Below, piece after piece: positions 59,931 to 64,000 of a DNA stretch of 64,000 bases. Made by a program: the position numbers and the translations under genes. Origin of the DNA: Streptomyces griseus. Lineage in GTDB: Bacteria > Actinomycetota > Actinomycetes > Streptomycetales > Streptomycetaceae. The notes beneath the pieces were generated by a model. It had not been told where the DNA came from and did no database searches. It was given only the letters and a program-made list of their open reading frames with translations. The first letter of the stretch is position 1. Every line of letters starts with the position of its first letter. The stretch is taken from contig NZ_UAVD01000032.1 of the NCBI RefSeq assembly GCF_900460065.1, forward strand, positions 62,001 through 126,000, given 5' to 3'.

Positions 59931-61034
59931 TCAGACTCCGTCGAGAGCCGCCGCCTGCGTCCCCGGCCCCGGCTCCTCGCCGTCCACGGCCGTCTCCGGT
60001 TCCCGCTCCGGCAGTTCGGCGGCCAGCGCCGCCGCAGCCCGCACCAGCGGCAGGGCCAGCAGCGCACCGCTGCCCTCGCCCACCGTCACGCCGTGGTCCA
60101 GCAGCGGGGTCAGCGCCATCCGGTCCAGCGCCTTCGTCTGCGCGGGCTCCCCGCTGACCTGGCCGGCCAGCCACCAGTCCGGCGCCCGGAACGCCGCCCG
60201 CTGCGCCACCAGCGCACAGGCCGCCGAGACGACCCCGTCCAGGATCACCGGCATCCGGCGCACCGCGCTCTGCAGCAGGAAGCCCGTCATCGCCGCCAGG
60301 TCGGCGCCGCCCGACGCGGCGAGCAGCTCCAACTGGTCGCCGAGCACCGGCCGGGCCCGGCGCAGGGCGTCCCTGATCGCCGCGCACTTGCGCATCCAGG
60401 CCAGGTCGTCGATGCCCGCGCCGCCGCGACCGGTCACCACGGAGGCGTCCGTTCCGCAGAGCGCGGCCACGAGCGTGGCCGCGGCCGTGGTCCCCCCCAC
60501 GCTGAGGTCGCCGAGCACCACCAGATCCGTGCCGGAATCCGCCTCCTCGTCGGCGATGGCCATCCCCAGGCGGACCGCCTGCGCGGCCTCCTCCGCGCTG
60601 ATCGCGTCCTCGACGTCGATCCGCCCCGAACCCCGCCGCACCCGGTGCCGCACCACGGACTCGGGCAGCAGCTCCGGATCGCAGTCCAGGGAGACGTCCA
60701 CGATCCGCATCGGCACGGAGAAGCGCCGCGCCAGCACCGAGACCGGGCTCGCCCCGTCGAGGGCGGACCGCACCAGCTCGTACGCGCCCCCCGCGGGCCG
60801 GCCGGAGACGCCCAGTTCCGCCACCCCGTGGTCACCGGCGAAGATCACCAGACGCGGCTGCTCGATGGCCCTGACCGGCACGGACTGCTGCGCGGCGCTG
60901 AGCCACTCGCCCAGCTCGTCGAGCCGTCCGAGCGCCCCCGGGGGGACGGTCAGCCGCTCGCGCCGCTCCTCGGCATCGCGCCGCACACCCCCGTCGGGGC
61001 GTTGGATCAGGTCGGAGAAGTCGTCCAGGTTCAC
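59931..61034 (-). CDS. cobT: Nicotinate-nucleotide:dimethylbenzimidazole phosphoribosyltransferase
   Basis: A 367-residue CobT that forms alpha-ribazole phosphate. Motifs are VIFAGDHGVAELGVS, VVLGDLSVGGTTAAATLVAAL, GRGGAGIDD and the catalytic-Glu region LLDHGVTVGEGSGALLALPLV. The C-terminus is extended by an acidic tail. It belongs with cobS and cobU. No adenosylcobalamin riboswitch was recognised upstream. Confidence 0.95.
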   Translation of the reverse strand: MNLDDFSDLIQRPDGGVRRDAEERRERLTVPPGALGRLDELGEWLSAAQQSVPVRAIEQPRLVIFAGDHGVAELGVSGRPAGGAYELVRSALDGASPVSVLARRFSVPMRIVDVSLDCDPELLPESVVRHRVRRGSGRIDVEDAISAEEAAQAVRLGMAIADEEADSGTDLVVLGDLSVGGTTAAATLVAALCGTDASVVTGRGGAGIDDLAWMRKCAAIRDALRRARPVLGDQLELLAASGGADLAAMTGFLLQSAVRRMPVILDGVVSAACALVAQRAAFRAPDWWLAGQVSGEPAQTKALDRMALTPLLDHGVTVGEGSGALLALPLVRAAAALAAELPEREPETAVDGEEPGPGTQAAALDGV

Positions 61035-61222
61035 GGAGGTCTGCCTCGCGGGTCGTCACGTCGGGTCCGGTCGGGGGAACCCGGCGGCGGGTCCCAGGGC
61101 GTGTCCGGCGGATCAGGACCGGACAGGCCCCAGCCGGAACAGTACCGGTCGGCCCACCCCCGAGAACCGTGCCGTGAACCGGGAGCGGGGCGGGCGGCCG
61201 GACCGCGCGCGGCAGCCGCCCC

Positions 61223-62425
61223 TCACCCCCGCAGCACCAGCACCTGCCCCGCCACCACCAGCAGCACCTGCTCGCACTCGGCCGCGACCGCCGCGTTCAG
61301 CCGCCCCAGCTCGTCCCGGAACCGCCGCCCCGCCGCCGTCGCCGGCACCACCCCGGACCCCACCTCGTTGGTCACCAGCACCACCGGCCGCCGGGTCCCG
61401 CGCACCGCGGCGACCAGCTCCGCGACCCGCTCCCGCAACGCCGCCTCGCCGCCGCCCCGCCACCGCTCGTCCTCCCAGGCCTCCACCCGGTCCATCGCGT
61501 CGGTCAGCCACAGCGACAGGCAGTCGATCAGCAGCGGCGGCCCGTCCGCCCCCAGCAGCTCCACGAGCTCGCAGGTCTCCTCGGTCCGCCAGGCGCCGGG
61601 CCTGCGCTCCCGGTGCAGTCCGATCCGGGCCGCCCACTCAGGGTCCCCGTCGCGACGGCCCCCGGTCGCCACGTACACCACCTCCGGGAACGTCTCCAGG
61701 CGCTGCTCCGCCTCCAGCGACTTCCCCGACCGCGCGCCCCCCGTGACCAGCACCCGGCGCGGCACGTCCGCCGCCGCCCGGTAGCCGCCCACCACCAGCG
61801 TCGTCCCGTCCGGTACCGCCCGGGCCCCGGCCGCCGCCAGCCGGCGGTCCAGCGCCGGGCCCGCCGGGGCGTCGTGGTCCAGGTGGACCGCGATCACCTC
61901 GGTGGCCGGCCCGACCGCCCCGGCCGACCGCAGCCGGGCCACCGCGTCGGGCCGCCCGATCACGTCGAGGACGGCCATGTCCAGGGGGCGCTCCACCCGC
62001 TCGGGCAGGCCGGAGGGGGCCGCCCCCGGCGGCAGGTACAGCAGCCGCTCGCCCTCCGGGGCCGTCACCTCGTACCCGGTCCCCGGCGCGTCCATCGCCA
62101 CCGCCCGCACCCGGTGCCCGCTGATCAGCGTCAGGACCTGGCCGTCCGGCACCCGGCCGGCCGGCGGCAGCAGGGCGGGCAGTTCGACGGCGGGCCCGTC
62201 GTGCGGGTGCGTCAGCAGCACCTGCCGGACCGCGCCCAGCGAACGCCCCGCACGGGCGGCGGCGAACACCGCCCCGGGGGTGAGGTCCAGCAGCAGCGCG
62301 TCATCGACGAGCAGCGCGGTCGCGGCCCGCGCCCACGGGCCGCGGGCCGAGGCGCAGGCGGCGCAGGGGCAGGAGGGGCGCGGCAGCCCGTCGGGGGCTC
62401 CGGTGCCGAGCAGAGTCAGTTCCAC
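61223..62425 (-). CDS. cobU: CobU fused to N-terminal metallo-beta-lactamase-like domain
   Basis: A 400-residue fusion. Residues ~225-400 are adenosylcobinamide kinase/phosphate guanylyltransferase, with P-loop VTGGARSGKSLEAEQ, YVATGGRRDGDPEW, IGLHRERRPGAWRTEE (His), LLIDCLSLWLTD and VTNEVGSGVVPATAAGRRFRDELGRLN. Residues ~1-215 resemble an MBL-fold protein (LTLLGTGAPDGLP; VRQVLLTHPHDG) with an incomplete metal motif (HPHDG for HxHxDH). Such fusions occur in other Streptomyces. GTG at 62425 after GGAGG. Confidence 0.9.
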   Translation of the reverse strand: MELTLLGTGAPDGLPRPSCPCAACASARGPWARAATALLVDDALLLDLTPGAVFAAARAGRSLGAVRQVLLTHPHDGPAVELPALLPPAGRVPDGQVLTLISGHRVRAVAMDAPGTGYEVTAPEGERLLYLPPGAAPSGLPERVERPLDMAVLDVIGRPDAVARLRSAGAVGPATEVIAVHLDHDAPAGPALDRRLAAAGARAVPDGTTLVVGGYRAAADVPRRVLVTGGARSGKSLEAEQRLETFPEVVYVATGGRRDGDPEWAARIGLHRERRPGAWRTEETCELVELLGADGPPLLIDCLSLWLTDAMDRVEAWEDERWRGGGEAALRERVAELVAAVRGTRRPVVLVTNEVGSGVVPATAAGRRFRDELGRLNAAVAAECEQVLLVVAGQVLVLRG

Positions 62426-62504
62426 ACCTTGATCCTCCCGTGTCCCCGCGCGAGGTGCGCGTCCGGCTACGCTTCGGGAAGCAACGTGACTCATGGAGGC
62501 TGGC

Positions 62505-62714
62505 ATGGCGTGGACGTGGCGGTTCGAGAAGTCCGACGGTACGGAGACGGAGCCGGCGCTGCAGCCGGAGGAGTTCACCACGCAGGGCGACGCGGAGTCC
62601 TGGATCGGTGAGTTCTGGAAGGAGCTCCTGGAGGGCGGCGCCGCCCAGGTGACGCTCCTCGAGGACTCCACCAAGATCTACGGCCCGATGAGCCTGCAGG
62701 CCGACGGCGCCTGA
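62505..62714 (+). CDS. Small conserved actinobacterial protein
   Basis: A 69-residue acidic protein (MAWTWRFEKSDGTETEP...GDAESWIGEFWKELLEGGAAQVTLLEDSTKIYGPMSL), widely present in Streptomyces and of unknown function. The ATG at 62505 has GGAGG five to six bases upstream; an earlier ATG at 62493 lacks one. A strong hairpin follows. Confidence 0.8.
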   Translation: MAWTWRFEKSDGTETEPALQPEEFTTQGDAESWIGEFWKELLEGGAAQVTLLEDSTKIYGPMSLQADGA

Positions 62715-62745
62715 CCCACGGGGCCCCGGGGCGAAGCGGGCGGCG

Positions 62746-62788
62746 GAAGGGCGGGTGGTCCGGGGACTCCCCGCACCACCCGCCCTTC
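62746..62788 (+). terminator. Terminator hairpin after the 69-residue gene
   Basis: GAAGGGCGGGTGGT pairs with ACCACCCGCCCTTC (14 bp) and an inner CGGGG/CCCCG stem fills the loop. Confidence 0.85.
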
Positions 62789-62900
62789 GGGCGTCTTGCG
62801 CCCGGCTCTCCCCGTGCGCGGCCGGGCCTTTGCCGCTCCGCGTCCGTCCGCCACGGCGGGCAGCCCGGCCCTCCCCGCGCGGTCGGACCCTCCCGCGCTC

Positions 62901-63989
62901 TCAGATCTCCCCGAGCGTGACCTCCGCCGTCCGGCTGTCGCCGTCGCGCGTGTACGTCACGGTCACCTTCTGGCCCGGCTCGTCGCCCGCCAGCGCCTCG
63001 GAGAGCGAGGTGATCGTGGTGACCTCGCTGTCCCCGATCTTCGTGATGGTGTCCCCGGGCCTCAGCCCCGCGTCGTCCGCCGCGCCGCCCCGGTCCACGC
63101 TGACCAGCGCCACCCCGGCCGGGCGGTAGCTGTCGTCGACGACCGTGCGCCCCGTGATGTTCAGCGCCGCCCGGCCCGAATCGGTGACCCTGCCGTCCTT
63201 GATGATCTGGTCGGCGACCGTCTTCACCATCGAGACGGGGATCGCGAAGCCGATGCCCGGCGCCGCGCTGTCGCCCATCTGCGGGTCGGTCGCCGCGAGG
63301 GTCGGAATGCCGATCACCTGGCTGTCCAGGTTGACGAGCGCCCCGCCGCTGTTGCCCGGGTTGATCGCGGCGGACGTCTGCACCATGTTGGCGATCGTCG
63401 CCCCCGTGCCGCCGCCCGTCCGGCCCTCGCTCACGGTCCGGCCGAGCGCGGAGACGATGCCCTGGGTGACACTGCTGGACAGGCCGAGAGGCGAGCCCAT
63501 CGCCAGGACGATCTGCCCGACCTCGACCTTCTCCGCGTCGCCGAACTTCGCGGCCCGCAGCCCGTCCGGCACCTCGTCGAGCTTGATCACCGCCAGGTCC
63601 TGCTCCGGATAGGAGGAGACCAGCGAGGCGCTCAGCACCGCCTCCCCGGTGGCGACGCTGACCTTGAACTTCTTCTCGTCACCGACCACATGGGCGTTGG
63701 TGACGATGTGCCCCCTGTCGTCGTACACGATCCCGGAGCCGAGCCCCTCCGAGGCGTCGATCTGCACCACCGACGGCAGCACGTCGTTGATGACGTCCTG
63801 GTAGGCGTTCTCCAGGTCGTCGGGGGCGCGCTTCGCCGAACCCTGAGCCGTACCGGACGCACTGGCTTCGGGGGCCAAAGCCGCCGGACTCGTACCGGAG
63901 CAGCCGCCCGCCAGGGCGATGGCGCAGACGGCCGCGGACAGGGGAAGCAGCAGCCCGCGCGCCCGGCCGCGGAAAGGGGATACGTCCAT
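62901..63989 (-). CDS. HtrA/DegP-type serine protease lipoprotein with PDZ domain
   Basis: A 362-residue envelope protease. The N-terminal lipobox LAGGC (Cys ~30) follows a hydrophobic signal. The trypsin-like domain has the triad His in VTNAHVVG, Asp in EQDLAVIKLD and Ser in INPGNSGGALV. A C-terminal PDZ domain (VALVSVDRGGAADDAGLRPGDTITKIGDSEVTT) completes the layout. Role: quality control of secreted proteins. The start is close to the window end, and its regulation cannot be seen. Confidence 0.93.
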   Translation of the reverse strand: MDVSPFRGRARGLLLPLSAAVCAIALAGGCSGTSPAALAPEASASGTAQGSAKRAPDDLENAYQDVINDVLPSVVQIDASEGLGSGIVYDDRGHIVTNAHVVGDEKKFKVSVATGEAVLSASLVSSYPEQDLAVIKLDEVPDGLRAAKFGDAEKVEVGQIVLAMGSPLGLSSSVTQGIVSALGRTVSEGRTGGGTGATIANMVQTSAAINPGNSGGALVNLDSQVIGIPTLAATDPQMGDSAAPGIGFAIPVSMVKTVADQIIKDGRVTDSGRAALNITGRTVVDDSYRPAGVALVSVDRGGAADDAGLRPGDTITKIGDSEVTTITSLSEALAGDEPGQKVTVTYTRDGDSRTAEVTLGEI

Positions 63990-64000
63990 ATCCGGAGTCT

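Noticed and set aside
58306..61746. Long plus-strand open frame over the membrane-protein and cob genes
   Set aside because: Shadow of the real frames at 58295-59059 and the minus-strand rhomboid-like, cobT and cobU genes; no start signal or protein motif.
59719..62425. Adenosylcobalamin riboswitch near the cob genes
   Set aside because: I looked for a B12-box-like element upstream of cobT, cobU and cobS and saw none; a covariance-model search would decide.
1..64000. tRNA, rRNA, CRISPR, insertion sequences, prophage or attachment sites
   Set aside because: No cloverleaf-like sequences, spaced repeats, transposase or integrase genes, or flanking direct repeats were found by reading.

Overview
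The window is a piece of a high-GC actinomycete chromosome and almost certainly Streptomyces. Third codon positions are nearly all G or C. It carries the paired glutamine synthetases glnII and glnA, each behind a GlnR box. It also carries the lipA-lipB pair, an AceE-type pyruvate dehydrogenase with a two-lipoyl E2, and regulators of the SARP and NsdA-like kinds. Roughly 24-64 kb is conserved 'core' Streptomyces chromosome. Roughly 1-23 kb is more variable and contains what looks like a small specialised-metabolite gene cluster.

Left part (1-23.7 kb). An NB-ARC/TPR regulator-like ATPase comes first (88-2274). A DUF2470 protein under a very good iron box follows, then a TetR regulator. Next is a large SARP (4535-7597) facing a ten-gene minus-strand run that is transcribed 18537 -> 7609. 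In transcription order the run encodes: a 5-aminolevulinate synthase, a TauD-type Fe(II)/2-oxoglutarate dioxygenase, a KAS III-like enzyme with an altered triad, an ATP-grasp ligase, a PaaK-like adenylating enzyme fused to half an aldehyde-dehydrogenase-like domain, a zinc-independent MDR reductase, an MFS exporter, a PLP aminotransferase, a shortened ATP-grasp-like protein and a 63-residue peptide with a hydrophobic N-terminus. Several genes overlap by 4 or 13 bp, so most of the run is one operon. Three 7-bp direct repeats with an exact 11-bp period lie upstream of its first gene, the arrangement known for SARP operators. There is no NRPS, PKS or carrier protein. I cannot match this gene set to a pathway I know, and it is the most interesting part of the window. 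A ferredoxin-type reductase/PF10118 hydrolase pair, a methyltransferase and a NarL-type two-component system follow.

Middle part (24-48 kb). This holds a winged-helix regulator with a small upstream ORF, glnII, an ARPP-2-like/vWA pair, an oxidoreductase, a MocR regulator divergent from an AhpD-like protein, an ArsC-like reductase, several small conserved proteins, a PPOX protein, a chloramphenicol-phosphotransferase homologue, GNATs, glnA, an RDD protein, DUF4191, lipA, lipB, an NsdA-like regulator, an FAD amine-oxidase-like protein, a TIGR01777 epimerase, DUF4240 and a WYL regulator.

Right part (48-64 kb). aceE, a GntR/FCD regulator, the E2 gene and lpd together supply the 2-oxoacid dehydrogenase complexes. 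They are followed by pepA, the cobalamin nucleotide-loop genes cobS, cobT and cobU (CobU fused to a metallo-beta-lactamase-like domain), two membrane proteins and an HtrA-type lipoprotein protease. Several convincing intrinsic-terminator hairpins separate the units. No tRNA, rRNA, CRISPR array, insertion sequence or prophage was seen.
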